Shown: in pieces, positions 43,811-52,463 of the stretch
Layout of the letters: every line of letters begins with the position of its first letter
Numbering within the stretch: position 1 is the first letter of the stretch
Assembly (NCBI GenBank): GCA_049323615.1
Contig: JBMOPD010000007.1
Location: 32,756-96,755 of the forward strand
Length of the DNA: 64,000 nucleotides
DNA from: JBMOPD01 sp049323615
Lineage (GTDB): Bacteria; Bacillota; Desulfotomaculia; Desulfotomaculales; Desulfocucumaceae
Direction: 5' to 3'
Program-made: the position numbers and the translations under genes
The notes under the pieces: model-generated
The model's database searches: none
What the model saw: the letters and a program-made list of their open reading frames with translations, nothing else
Told to the model about the DNA's origin: nothing

Positions 43811-45391
43811 TTAATTAACTTTTTGATTAAGGCACCTTTCTTTCAGCAATGCCTTGTGCACTTTCCCCGCGGGGGTCAGGGGCAGTTCACTGACAAATTC
43901 GATCTGCCTGGGAACCTTATAGTCAGCCAGGTTTTGCCTGCAGTAAGCGATGATTTCTTCCTCAGTCAAAACTTCCCCGGGTCTGGGGATAATGTAAAAC
44001 CGCCCCACTTCCCCAAAAACCGGGTCTGGTACACCTATCCCCGCCGCCACCAGGACCTTGGGATGACGGGTTAAAATGTTTTCAATCTCCACCGGGTAAA
44101 CATTAAACCCGCCCTGTATATACATCTCTTTTTTCCGGCCCTTCAGATAGATATAGCCCTCCTCATCCACACATCCCATGTCTCCGGTGAAAACCCACCC
44201 GTCCTTAAAGGCCTCATCCGTTTCTTCTTTAAGCCCATAGTATCCGGCGGCCACACAGTCCCCCTTGAAGGCCAACTCGCCTATCTCGCCGGCAGGCAGA
44301 TCATTTCCCCCCTCGCCCACCACCCTGACCTTGAAATCACCGATAACCACGCCTATGCTTTCGCCCACTTTTTCCGGCGGGTCATCCAGCCGCGAAAGCA
44401 CGCTGGCGCCCGAAGTTTCACTGAGGCCATAAAGATTCAGAAGCCTGGCATTAGGGAAAGCCCTTGTTATATCGGCACAAAGCCGGGGCTCCACATTGGA
44501 ACCGCCTGCGATGCAAATCCTGACCGCAGAGAGGTCGTACTTATTAAAATCCGGAAGGCTCAACATCATCACATACATGGTGGGGACCCCGCCAAACACC
44601 GTAACCCTGAATTTTTCCATGGCCTCCAGAACAAGGTCCGGCCTGAAACTGGGAATCAGCACCACGCTTCCCCCTTTGATCAGAGAGGTGGTAATGGTAC
44701 AGGTAATGCCCCCCACGTGATTGAGGGGTAAATTACCTATAAAAACATCCCCTTCAGCCAGGCGGAAGTGATCCACCTCGGCCATGGCCGAAGCAAGAAT
44801 ACTTCTGTTGGTGATCATGGCCCCCTTTGGCTTTCCGGTGGTCCCGGAGGTATAAATAATAACAGCCGTATCGGATTCCGCCACTTTTTCCCTGACCCGG
44901 TCGAGACGGTCCTTGTCCGGCAATTCCCCTGCCGTGAGGTCTGCAAAGGCAATGCCCCCCTCGAACCCCCCACCGATGTAGATATACTTTTCAACGGTTG
45001 GAAACCTGGCCCTGTTTTCCTTAAAGAAGCCGGAGAAATTAAATCCCCCGTATTCCCCTACACACACCAGCGCTTTGCTCTCGGAATTATTCAGCATATA
45101 CTCAAACTCCGCCAGACGGTACCTTACATTTAACGCCACAACGGCAGCCCCGATTTTTACCGCGGCAAAATAGGTATACAGCCACTCGGGCTGATTTGGG
45201 GCGACTATGGCTATCTTGTCCCCCCTCCCTATGCCCATCTCGAGGAATGAGCAGGCCAGCCTGTCCGAAACCGCATCCAGTTCCCGATAAGTGATCTGAC
45301 GGCCCTCGTAAAAAAGATAGGGCTTGTCGGGGAAATTAAGAACCGCATTTTTTAAAAATTTGTGGATTATCATTGTCTTTTCATTATTCAT
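43811..45391 (-). CDS. AMP-forming acyl-CoA ligase 2 of 3
   Basis: A 526-residue ANL enzyme with A3 IYTSGTTGKPKGA, A5 LYGLSETSG, A7 VFTGDMGCVDEEGYI, hinge KGRKKEMYIQGG and the C-terminal Lys in TPAGKVHKALL. It lies 15 bp before the third ligase gene and 18 bp after the first, so all three share a message. GGGGGAA precedes its ATG. Its substrate is unknown; context points to branched or isoprenoid-like acids. Confidence 0.88.
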   Translation of the reverse strand: MNNEKTMIIHKFLKNAVLNFPDKPYLFYEGRQITYRELDAVSDRLACSFLEMGIGRGDKIAIVAPNQPEWLYTYFAAVKIGAAVVALNVRYRLAEFEYMLNNSESKALVCVGEYGGFNFSGFFKENRARFPTVEKYIYIGGGFEGGIAFADLTAGELPDKDRLDRVREKVAESDTAVIIYTSGTTGKPKGAMITNRSILASAMAEVDHFRLAEGDVFIGNLPLNHVGGITCTITTSLIKGGSVVLIPSFRPDLVLEAMEKFRVTVFGGVPTMYVMMLSLPDFNKYDLSAVRICIAGGSNVEPRLCADITRAFPNARLLNLYGLSETSGASVLSRLDDPPEKVGESIGVVIGDFKVRVVGEGGNDLPAGEIGELAFKGDCVAAGYYGLKEETDEAFKDGWVFTGDMGCVDEEGYIYLKGRKKEMYIQGGFNVYPVEIENILTRHPKVLVAAGIGVPDPVFGEVGRFYIIPRPGEVLTEEEIIAYCRQNLADYKVPRQIEFVSELPLTPAGKVHKALLKERCLNQKVN

Positions 45392-45409
45392 AAAGCTTCC
45401 CCCAATAAC

Positions 45410-47086
45410 TTAAACTTTTTGGCCCTTATCCGCCTGCGTCTTTTCCCTTTCCATTTCCTTCAGCTTCCTTCTCAGCACCTTGCCCACGGCGCTCTTGGGA
45501 AGATCATCCACAAACTCGATGATCCTGGGCCTTTTGTACGTGGCCATGTTTTCCTCACAGTACCGGCTGATGTCCTCCACGGTGACCTTGCCCCGGTATT
45601 CTTCTTTCAGGGCTATAAAGGCTTTGACGGTTTCCCCCCGGTATTCGTGGGGCACCCCGATGACGGCCACCTCGAGGACCGCCGGGTACTTCATGATCAC
45701 CGATTCCACCTCGAAGGGAGCTATGTTGTAACCGGAGGCAATAATCAGATCTTTAATCCGGTCCACAAAGTAGGTGAATCCTTCTTCGTCCATGTACCCG
45801 GCGTCCCCGGTGTGCAGCCAGCCCTCCCCGTCAAAGGTATGGGCGGTCTCCCCGGGCTTGTTCCAGTACCCCCTGGCCACCTGGGGACCCCTGAAGCATA
45901 TCTCCCCCACCTGGCCCCGGGGCAGGGTTTTCCCCTCGGGGTCAATTATCTTCACTTCCCCCGCCACCGGCACGCCGATGGAATCAAGATTCTTTTTAAA
46001 CGGCAGGGACATGATGCCGCCGCAGTTGGTCTCGGTCATCCCCCAGCCGTTGGTGAGGTCCACCCCGGTCAGTTCCTTCCATCTCTTCTGCAGCGCGGTG
46101 GGTACCGGGGCGCCGCACCCGGTGGCCAGCTTGAAGTGCCTGAGGCTGTACCTGGACAGGTCCGGGTGGTTGACCAGGGCCACAAAGAGGGTGGGCGGGG
46201 CGAAAAGAGTGTTCACCCTGTACCGGTCGATAATTTTAAGCAGCTCTCCCGGGTCGAACATGGGCATCAGCACCACGGTCCCCCCGCGGTAGAGGAAGGG
46301 ATGCAGCCCCAGGAAGTACCCGGAGGTGTGGAACATGGGCATTATCTGGAGGTTGACGTCATTCGAATCGAAATCCATCAGGTGTGAATGGCTGAGGCAG
46401 TTGTAAACCAGGTTGTAGTGGGTTTCCATAACTCCCTTGGGAAAGCCCGTGGTGCCGGCGGTATACAGCAGCAGGGCCAGGTCCTCCCGGGGGTTTATTT
46501 CAGGCTCCGGGGGGTCGGGGGGACAGCCATCCAGAATTTCCATCAGGTCCGCTGCCCCCGGGAATGTAAGCTTTTCCCGGTCCAGAAGGGGCGGAACCCA
46601 GGCATCCCCGGAATAAAAGTCCTTGATGTGAACGGTTATAACCCGCTTCACCGGCGTCCCGCCGGCCAGGGACTGCACCAGGGGGTAAAACAGGTCCAGG
46701 CAGATAACAGTCTCGGCCCTCGCATCATTGAGAATGTAAGTAAGCTCCTCGCCCTTCAGCATCACGTTGCAGGGAACCGATACCGCCCCCGCCTTTATAA
46801 TGCCGTGAAAGGCAATCACGTGCTGGGCGCAGTTGGGCAGCATGGTGGCCACCCGGTCGCCCTTTTTTACCCCCTCCCGGGCCAGGTAATGGGCCAGACG
46901 GTCGGAGAGCCCGTCCATTTCGGCGTAGGCAACCTCCCGGCCCAGGGACACCAGGGCGGTTTTATCCCCGTACCGGGCAGCGCTCCTCCTGATCAGTTCG
47001 TAAAGCGGGATTTCGGGGACCGGGGGCATTTCCTCCGTCCCCCAGGCCGGGTCAAAAGATATATATGAGAGTTTTTCATTTTCCAT
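45410..47086 (-). CDS. AMP-forming acyl-CoA ligase 1 of 3
   Basis: A ~558-residue ANL enzyme (A3 LYTAGTTGFPKGV, A5 GWGMTETNCG, A7 LHTGDAGYMDEEGF, hinge DRIKDLIIASGYNI, Lys in SAVGKVLRRKL). In the A3 motif the usual SGTTG serine is alanine (TAGTTG), seen also in other active family members. ATG 47086 is chosen: AGGAGG lies 11 bases upstream, while the GTG at 47098 directly abuts that site. A 240-bp gap containing a gene remnant separates it from the carboxyltransferase gene upstream. Confidence 0.87.
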   Translation of the reverse strand: MENEKLSYISFDPAWGTEEMPPVPEIPLYELIRRSAARYGDKTALVSLGREVAYAEMDGLSDRLAHYLAREGVKKGDRVATMLPNCAQHVIAFHGIIKAGAVSVPCNVMLKGEELTYILNDARAETVICLDLFYPLVQSLAGGTPVKRVITVHIKDFYSGDAWVPPLLDREKLTFPGAADLMEILDGCPPDPPEPEINPREDLALLLYTAGTTGFPKGVMETHYNLVYNCLSHSHLMDFDSNDVNLQIMPMFHTSGYFLGLHPFLYRGGTVVLMPMFDPGELLKIIDRYRVNTLFAPPTLFVALVNHPDLSRYSLRHFKLATGCGAPVPTALQKRWKELTGVDLTNGWGMTETNCGGIMSLPFKKNLDSIGVPVAGEVKIIDPEGKTLPRGQVGEICFRGPQVARGYWNKPGETAHTFDGEGWLHTGDAGYMDEEGFTYFVDRIKDLIIASGYNIAPFEVESVIMKYPAVLEVAVIGVPHEYRGETVKAFIALKEEYRGKVTVEDISRYCEENMATYKRPRIIEFVDDLPKSAVGKVLRRKLKEMEREKTQADKGQKV

Positions 47087-47263
47087 GATAGCAGTCACCT
47101 CCTTGTTTTTCTATTCTGACTTTTCCGAATGTTAAACCTCAGGGGCGGGCCATAGCCGGGGTCGACATAATCATTTTTGCCGCCATCAGCAATAGACCGC
47201 CTTTATGCCCACCTCCAGTTCGTAGTAGAATTCGTCCGGCGAATTTAATCTCCCGTTTCTTTT

Positions 47264-47337
47264 TTATCTAATCATTCCGCCGGCGGTGATCTCCCTCACG
47301 ATCCCGGCAGGTCCGCCGCCGATTGTTCCTATCCCGG
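47264..47337 (-). pseudogene. Remnant of an acyl-CoA dehydrogenase C-terminus
   Basis: One minus-strand frame reads AGIGTIGGGPAGIVREI, then TAGGMIR and a stop, which mirrors the C-terminus of the intact acyl-CoA dehydrogenase at 54311 (ARIGTIGGGTTEIMKQI and so on). It directly abuts the stop of the carboxyltransferase gene. It is a leftover of a duplicated or rearranged dehydrogenase gene. Confidence 0.65.
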
Positions 47338-47338
47338 C

Positions 47339-48895
47339 TCAAGTGGGAGAGGTGCCGTGCTTTTTGGCCCTTGGCGGCAGCTTTTCATGTTTGTTTCTGG
47401 TTATCTGCAGCGCCTCAATAATTTTTTTCCTGGTCTCCTTAGGCTCGATCACCTCATCCACCACCTGGGCGGTCCAGCTGCCGGCCACCTCGAACACGTC
47501 CAGCTTTTCTCTCGCCCTGTTCAGGTATCCCGTGCAGGCATCTTCCTCGATGCCTTTCCCGTACACTTTTCCATAGTCCGTCCCGGAAGATTCAACGGCA
47601 TACCTGGCTATGGGCCAGGCGTAGCAGAGGTCCGCCCCCATCCCCTTTACCCCGCCCATAATTATGCTTCCGGCGTCACCGTACGCTTCCCTTATAACAA
47701 CACTTATCTTGGGAATGGTGGCCGTGGCGTAAACATCCATTATCTTGGCGCCGTGCCTTAAAAGCCCCCGGGCTTCCTGGTCCTCTCCCGGCACGAAGGG
47801 CGGCGTGTCCGCCAGGGTTACCAGCGGTATGCCATAGGCATCCAGCACCTGCAGGAAGCGGTAATACTTGTCACAGGAATCAATTTCCAGGATGCTGCCC
47901 GGCTCCCCGGGATTGTTGGCCACCAGCCCCACGACCTCCCCGTTGAAATGGCAGAAACAGGTGATCAGGTTTTTGGCGTAATCCTTTTTGATCTCGTAAT
48001 ACCGGCCGTCGTCGACCAGTAATTTAATAACGTCGTGCATATCATACTTGAGGTTATAGTCATCGGGCACAATGCCGGCCAGTTCTTCCACCAGACGGCA
48101 GGGATCGTCGGACGTCTCCCTGCGGGGCGGTTTCTCCCGCCAGCTGGACGGCAGGTAGCTGAGCAAAGCCCGGGCGCTTTCTATGGTTTCCCGGTCATTG
48201 TCACCCACCACGTCGCAGGTGCCGCTGAATATCATGTGGTAATCGGCGCCGCCCACGTCATTTCCGATCCTTTCCGAGGTGGCCGCCTCCACCATCCGCG
48301 GGCCGCCCAGCCACAGGTTTCCCGTACCCCTGCTCATCAAAAGAAAGTCGCAAAGGGTTGGCGCATACGCCTGTCCGGCAATACAGGGCCCCATAAGCAC
48401 GTTGATCTGGGGAATCAATCCGGAGTAGCGGGATTCCAGCGCAAAATACCAGTCCACACCCGCCGTCGGCACGTCCTGGTAGCCAAGCCTGCCCCCCGAA
48501 GAATCCAGCAGCCAAACCATGGGAATGCCCCAGCTGGCGGCCATGTCAAGAAGCTTGGCACACTTCATCAGGTGCTGGGTCCCTATTGATCCGCCGTAGA
48601 CAGTAAAATCACTGGCATAAACAGCCACCAGGCGGCCTTCCACCTTCCCCGTCCCTACAATCGCGCCGTCACAGGGGGCTTCGGATTTTTTACCGTCAAT
48701 ACGCCTGCCGGTGGTCTGCACGCACGAACCGAGTTCTGAAAAGGTGCCGGGGTCCATAAGGCACTCTATTCTCTCCCGGGCCGTCATTTTGCCCCTGGAG
48801 TGCTGCCTTTCGATGGCCTCCTGCCCGCCGCCCAGTAAATTTCTCTGCCTTATGCCGTTCAGCCTTTGTATCGCCTCATCCATTACCCTGCCCAT
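47339..48895 (-). CDS. Acyl-CoA carboxylase carboxyltransferase subunit 2
   Basis: A 518-residue PccB/MmdA-type carboxyltransferase with the two crotonase-like halves: acyl-CoA side around ASWGIPMVWLLDSSGGRLGYQD and GPCIAGQAYAPTLCD, carboxybiotin side around PLVTLADTPPFVPG and SVVIREAYGDAGSIIMGG. It transfers CO2 from carboxybiotin to an acyl-CoA, or the reverse. A similar 516-residue paralogue lies directly upstream; the pair may form one mixed complex with the biotin carboxylase and the small biotin carrier. Substrate is uncertain: propionyl-, methylcrotonyl- or geranyl-CoA-like acyls all fit. Confidence 0.9.
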   Translation of the reverse strand: MGRVMDEAIQRLNGIRQRNLLGGGQEAIERQHSRGKMTARERIECLMDPGTFSELGSCVQTTGRRIDGKKSEAPCDGAIVGTGKVEGRLVAVYASDFTVYGGSIGTQHLMKCAKLLDMAASWGIPMVWLLDSSGGRLGYQDVPTAGVDWYFALESRYSGLIPQINVLMGPCIAGQAYAPTLCDFLLMSRGTGNLWLGGPRMVEAATSERIGNDVGGADYHMIFSGTCDVVGDNDRETIESARALLSYLPSSWREKPPRRETSDDPCRLVEELAGIVPDDYNLKYDMHDVIKLLVDDGRYYEIKKDYAKNLITCFCHFNGEVVGLVANNPGEPGSILEIDSCDKYYRFLQVLDAYGIPLVTLADTPPFVPGEDQEARGLLRHGAKIMDVYATATIPKISVVIREAYGDAGSIIMGGVKGMGADLCYAWPIARYAVESSGTDYGKVYGKGIEEDACTGYLNRAREKLDVFEVAGSWTAQVVDEVIEPKETRKKIIEALQITRNKHEKLPPRAKKHGTSPT

Positions 48896-48910
48896 GATTA
48901 TTCCGCCTCC

Positions 48911-50461
48911 CTATGCCGGCTTTATGGAGCGCTTCCTCTCGGGAAGCTCCTCGTGCTTGTTTTCGGTCGCCTTTAACGCGCTGGCTATTTTGGACCGCGT
49001 ATCCCCGGGGTCGATAATCTCGTGCACTGTATAATACGTGGTCCAATGTTTGCCCATCTGAAAAACGCTGAACATTTCTTTCAAGATGCTCAGGTAAAAA
49101 TCGAATACCTCCCGGTAATTGCCTTTTTCCCTGGCCTCGGCCAGTTCCTTGTTGAATACGGCGTGCACCACCGTCTCCGGGCCGGTGGGCGCAAATTCCA
49201 TGGTCGGCCAGCCGTAGACGAAATCCGGAAACATCCTTGAACAGCCCATAACAATGTTTCCCCCGCCGTAGGATCGCCTCAGGACCACAGTCACCTTGGG
49301 GCAGGTAAGGTTTGCATAATTATGCAGCAATTTGGCCCCGTGCCGGATTACGCCCAACTTCTCCCACTTGTCGCCGGGCACAAAGGCGGTGGTGTCGACC
49401 AGAGTTACCAGGGGAATGTTAAAGGCATCCAGTATATTCATAAAGCGGTCGTATTTATCCGAGGAGTCCGGCTCAAAAATGCCGCTCAGCTCTTCGGGGT
49501 TGTTGGCCACAATACCGGCCACCCTGCCCCCGAAACGGGCAAACCCGGTAACCAGGTGCGGCGCGTATTCTTCCTTCAGTTCCAAAAACACCCCGTCGTC
49601 AACTATTTTTTCGATTACTTCGTGAATATCGTAAGTGAATTTGGGGTTATCCGGGAGGATGTAGGGCAGGTCTTCCTCTCTCCTTGCAGGGTCGTCGCCG
49701 GTCTCCGCAAAAGGCGGCTTTTCCCAGCAACTCTGCGGCAGGTAGCCAAGCAGGGCCTTGGCCATTTCAATGGCTTCTTCATCGCTGTCGGCAATCAGGT
49801 CGCACTGCCCGCTTTTCTCCATGTGGAACTGCGCCGAGCCGGCGTCCGGGGATTCAATGCTGCCGCCCATCCACAGGAAAGCGGTATTCCTGTTCATGAT
49901 CAGGAAGTCGGATAAAACCTGCAGGTAGGCCATCAGGCCGGTACAGGGCCCCAGGAGCAGGTGGATCTTCGGAATGCTGCCTGAATAAAGGCAGTAATGC
50001 CTGATCAGCTGGGCAATGCCGTTAAACCCCACATCGCCGTTCTTCATGCTCAACCTTTCACCGGCGGAATCGAATATCCCGATCAGCGGCACCCTCAGCT
50101 GGCCGGCCATTTTCACCAGGTCCACCAGCTTCCACGCCGCCTGATCGCCCAAAGTTCCCGACATGACCGTGAAATCCAGGGCATACAGCAAGACCTGACG
50201 GCCGTGCATCCTGGCCAGGCCCATAACGATCCCGTCACCGGGGCTGGGCCTGGACTTCCCGTCAAAAGGCGGCCGGGTATCCCTGACTGCCGAGCCGATT
50301 TCCTCGAAGCTGCCGGGGTCGGCCAGGCGGTCTATCCTCTCCCGCGCCGTAAGCTTGCCCAGACTCCGCTGCAGGGCGATGCGCTCCCGCCCACCCCCGT
50401 TCAGGTTCTCCTCGCGCAGCTGGCCGAGTTTTTTCAAGTAACCGTCCATCCATTTACCCAT
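48911..50461 (-). CDS. Acyl-CoA carboxylase carboxyltransferase subunit 1
   Basis: A 516-residue carboxyltransferase with LRVPLIGIFDSAGERLSMKNGD and GPCTGLMAYLQVLSDFL in the N-terminal half and PLVTLVDTTAFVPGDKWE plus VVLRRSYGGGNIVMGC in the C-terminal half. The two carboxyltransferases share gene order, length and termini (both end in basic tails after NKHEELP/NKHEKLP), so they arose by duplication but differ at the acyl-CoA pocket. It is followed after 15 bp by its paralogue. Confidence 0.9.
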   Translation of the reverse strand: MGKWMDGYLKKLGQLREENLNGGGRERIALQRSLGKLTARERIDRLADPGSFEEIGSAVRDTRPPFDGKSRPSPGDGIVMGLARMHGRQVLLYALDFTVMSGTLGDQAAWKLVDLVKMAGQLRVPLIGIFDSAGERLSMKNGDVGFNGIAQLIRHYCLYSGSIPKIHLLLGPCTGLMAYLQVLSDFLIMNRNTAFLWMGGSIESPDAGSAQFHMEKSGQCDLIADSDEEAIEMAKALLGYLPQSCWEKPPFAETGDDPARREEDLPYILPDNPKFTYDIHEVIEKIVDDGVFLELKEEYAPHLVTGFARFGGRVAGIVANNPEELSGIFEPDSSDKYDRFMNILDAFNIPLVTLVDTTAFVPGDKWEKLGVIRHGAKLLHNYANLTCPKVTVVLRRSYGGGNIVMGCSRMFPDFVYGWPTMEFAPTGPETVVHAVFNKELAEAREKGNYREVFDFYLSILKEMFSVFQMGKHWTTYYTVHEIIDPGDTRSKIASALKATENKHEELPERKRSIKPA

Positions 50462-50476
50462 GGCATACCCCTCTTT

Positions 50477-51835
50477 TCAATCTTCGTCCTCTTCCTCCGG
50501 AATGAACATTTTTATAAAGCCTGTGTCAAAATTCCCCTCTTCGAACAACCTGCTCTCCAGTATCTTCCTGTGCAGCGGAATGGTTGTTCTGACCGGCTCT
50601 ATAACAAACTCCCGCAGGGCCCGGGACATAATCCTTATGGCCGATTTTCTGTCCGGCCCGCAGGCAATAAGCTTGGCCAGCAGGGAATCGTAATAGGGCG
50701 GAATTTGGTATCCCTGGTATACGTGGGTATCCAGCCTGACGCCGTAACCTCCGGGGGGGCGGTAGCACTCTATCGTGCCCGGCGAGGGCAAAAACGAATT
50801 TTCCGGGTCTTCGGCGTTTATCCTGCACTCTATCGCCCAGCCGTTTTTAGGGGCCGAAGAATAATCGTAAGCCAGGGACCCGCCCATGGACAGCCTGATC
50901 TGTTCCTTCACCAGGTCAATCCCGGTGACCATCTCGGTTACCGGGTGCTCCACCTGGATCCGTGAGTTAATTTCCATGAAATAAAAGTTTTTCTTTTCAT
51001 CCAGGATAAACTCGACGGTCCCGGCGTTGAAATAATCTACGGCGCCGGCCACCTTCAGGGCCGCCCGGCCCATTTTTTCGCGCAGCGCATCGTCCAGCGC
51101 GGGGGAAGGCGATTCTTCCAGCAGCTTCTGATACCTTCTCTGCACGGAGCACTCACGCTCACCCAGGTGGACAACCCGGCCGGATTTGTCGCCCAGTATT
51201 TGAAACTCTATGTGCCTGGGATTTTGCAGGTATTTTTCTATGTAAAGGGTGTCGTCCCCAAAGGCTGCCCCCGCTTCCGCCCTGGCGATGGAAAATTCCT
51301 CTTTCAGCTCTCCCCGGTCGAAGCAGATGCGCATGCCGCGCCCGCCCCCTCCGGCGCTGGCCTTGATGATGACCGGATACCCGATTTCACCGGCTATGGC
51401 CAGCGCCTCTTCCCGGGAGGCGACTCCCCGGCTGCTCCCGGGGATTACCGGGACGCCGGCGGCGGCCGCCTTTTCCCTGGCCGCCAGCTTATTTCCCGCC
51501 AGATGGATGCTTTGCGGCCTTGGGCCGATGAAAAAAAGGCCCTCCTCTGCACACCTGGCGGCGAACTTTTCATTTTCGGCCAGGTAGCCGTAGCCCGGGT
51601 GGACCGCCTGGGAGCCTGTATCTCTTGCCGCCTGGAGTATTTTCTCCATATTCAAATAAGTGTCCGCCGGCTTAAAGCCCGGCAGGCACACCCATTCATC
51701 GGCCATGGCCAGGTGCAGGCCCTGCCGGTCCGCCTCCGAGCAGACGGCTGCCGTTTTTATTCCCAGGTCACGGCAGGCCCTGATTATGCGCACCGCAATT
51801 TCTCCCCGGTTGGCAATCAAAACCTTCTCAAACAT
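50477..51835 (-). CDS. Biotin carboxylase subunit of acyl-CoA carboxylase
   Basis: A 452-residue ATP-grasp biotin carboxylase: MFEKVLIANRGEIAVRIIRAC, the glycine-rich loop KASAGGGGRGMRI, HIEFQILGD, EMNSR-type EINSRIQVEHPVTE with catalytic Glu and Arg, and the C-terminal domain. It carboxylates biotin on the small carrier protein encoded downstream, using ATP and bicarbonate. The 30-residue acidic C-terminus (EEEDED) lacks a fused carrier domain, so the BCCP is separate. Confidence 0.92.
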   Translation of the reverse strand: MFEKVLIANRGEIAVRIIRACRDLGIKTAAVCSEADRQGLHLAMADEWVCLPGFKPADTYLNMEKILQAARDTGSQAVHPGYGYLAENEKFAARCAEEGLFFIGPRPQSIHLAGNKLAAREKAAAAGVPVIPGSSRGVASREEALAIAGEIGYPVIIKASAGGGGRGMRICFDRGELKEEFSIARAEAGAAFGDDTLYIEKYLQNPRHIEFQILGDKSGRVVHLGERECSVQRRYQKLLEESPSPALDDALREKMGRAALKVAGAVDYFNAGTVEFILDEKKNFYFMEINSRIQVEHPVTEMVTGIDLVKEQIRLSMGGSLAYDYSSAPKNGWAIECRINAEDPENSFLPSPGTIECYRPPGGYGVRLDTHVYQGYQIPPYYDSLLAKLIACGPDRKSAIRIMSRALREFVIEPVRTTIPLHRKILESRLFEEGNFDTGFIKMFIPEEEDED

Positions 51836-51863
51836 ATCGAAACATTCCTTATTCCGTTAATAG

Positions 51864-52115
51864 TTATTCGGTTTCCAGGACCATCAGCACCCCATTGTCG
51901 GCCACAGGCTCTTCATTTACGGCCACGATTTCAACTACCCTTCCATCTGCGGGAGATTTAATCTTTTGGAAAACCTTCATGGTTTCCAGAAGGCACAGGA
52001 CCTGTTTCTTTTTAACCGTGTCGCCCACCTCAACGTAAGGCGGGTCTTCGGGCGAAGGCCTGCGGTAAAACACCCCCGCAATGGGAGCCCTTACTTCCAG
52101 TCTTTTTTCTGCCAC
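51864..52115 (-). CDS. Biotin carboxyl carrier protein
   Basis: An 83-residue biotinyl domain. The biotin-accepting Lys47 sits in LETMKVF (usual EAMKM), flanked by the two beta halves APIAGVFYR and SPADGRVVEI. It is as short as a free-standing carrier can be, without the N-terminal linker seen in AccB. It serves the biotin carboxylase and the two carboxyltransferases of the same operon. Confidence 0.92.
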   Translation of the reverse strand: MAEKRLEVRAPIAGVFYRRPSPEDPPYVEVGDTVKKKQVLCLLETMKVFQKIKSPADGRVVEIVAVNEEPVADNGVLMVLETE

Positions 52116-52144
52116 TTTTGAAATTCACCCCTGCTTTGATATGA

Positions 52145-52462
52145 TTAATCGGTTTCTATATACATGCGGAGCAGGTTTGCCCCGAAGCACTTGCCGAGGT
52201 TGTCGCTGCGCAGGGACCGGGAGGCGCCCCCGTTGAGCGCGCCTTTGAGGACAAAGTTGAAGGCGTTTAAGTTAGGCGCCTCGTAGCGCACCACTTCGCC
52301 CTCCACCAGGCCCTTAAAATGCTCCTTCACCCTTTCGGCGGTAACCTGTTCCTTGAGCAGCCGGTAATCCTCGTCCCGGTAGGGGAAAAGCCCTATATTC
52401 ACGGTATTGCCCTTATCCCCGGACCGCGCGTGGGCCAGTTCCAGCAGAAGAACCCTGGGCAC
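52145..52462 (-). CDS. AtuA C-terminal domain-like protein
   Basis: A 105-residue protein beginning LLELAHARSGDKGNTVNIGLFPY, which is the start of the C-terminal domain of AtuA proteins. In typical AtuA (about 600 residues) this part is fused to the DUF1446 domain; here it is a separate gene starting one base after the stop of that gene. The two products likely associate. AtuA is required for growth on acyclic terpenes in Pseudomonas, but its reaction is not established. Confidence 0.85.
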   Translation of the reverse strand: MPRVLLLELAHARSGDKGNTVNIGLFPYRDEDYRLLKEQVTAERVKEHFKGLVEGEVVRYEAPNLNAFNFVLKGALNGGASRSLRSDNLGKCFGANLLRMYIETD

Positions 52463-52463
52463 C

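Noticed and set aside
47100..47263. Further gene remnant between ligase 1 and the dehydrogenase fragment
   Set aside because: Short frames such as one ending DEFYYELEVGIKAVYC look protein-like but I cannot assign them to a family, so no feature is called.
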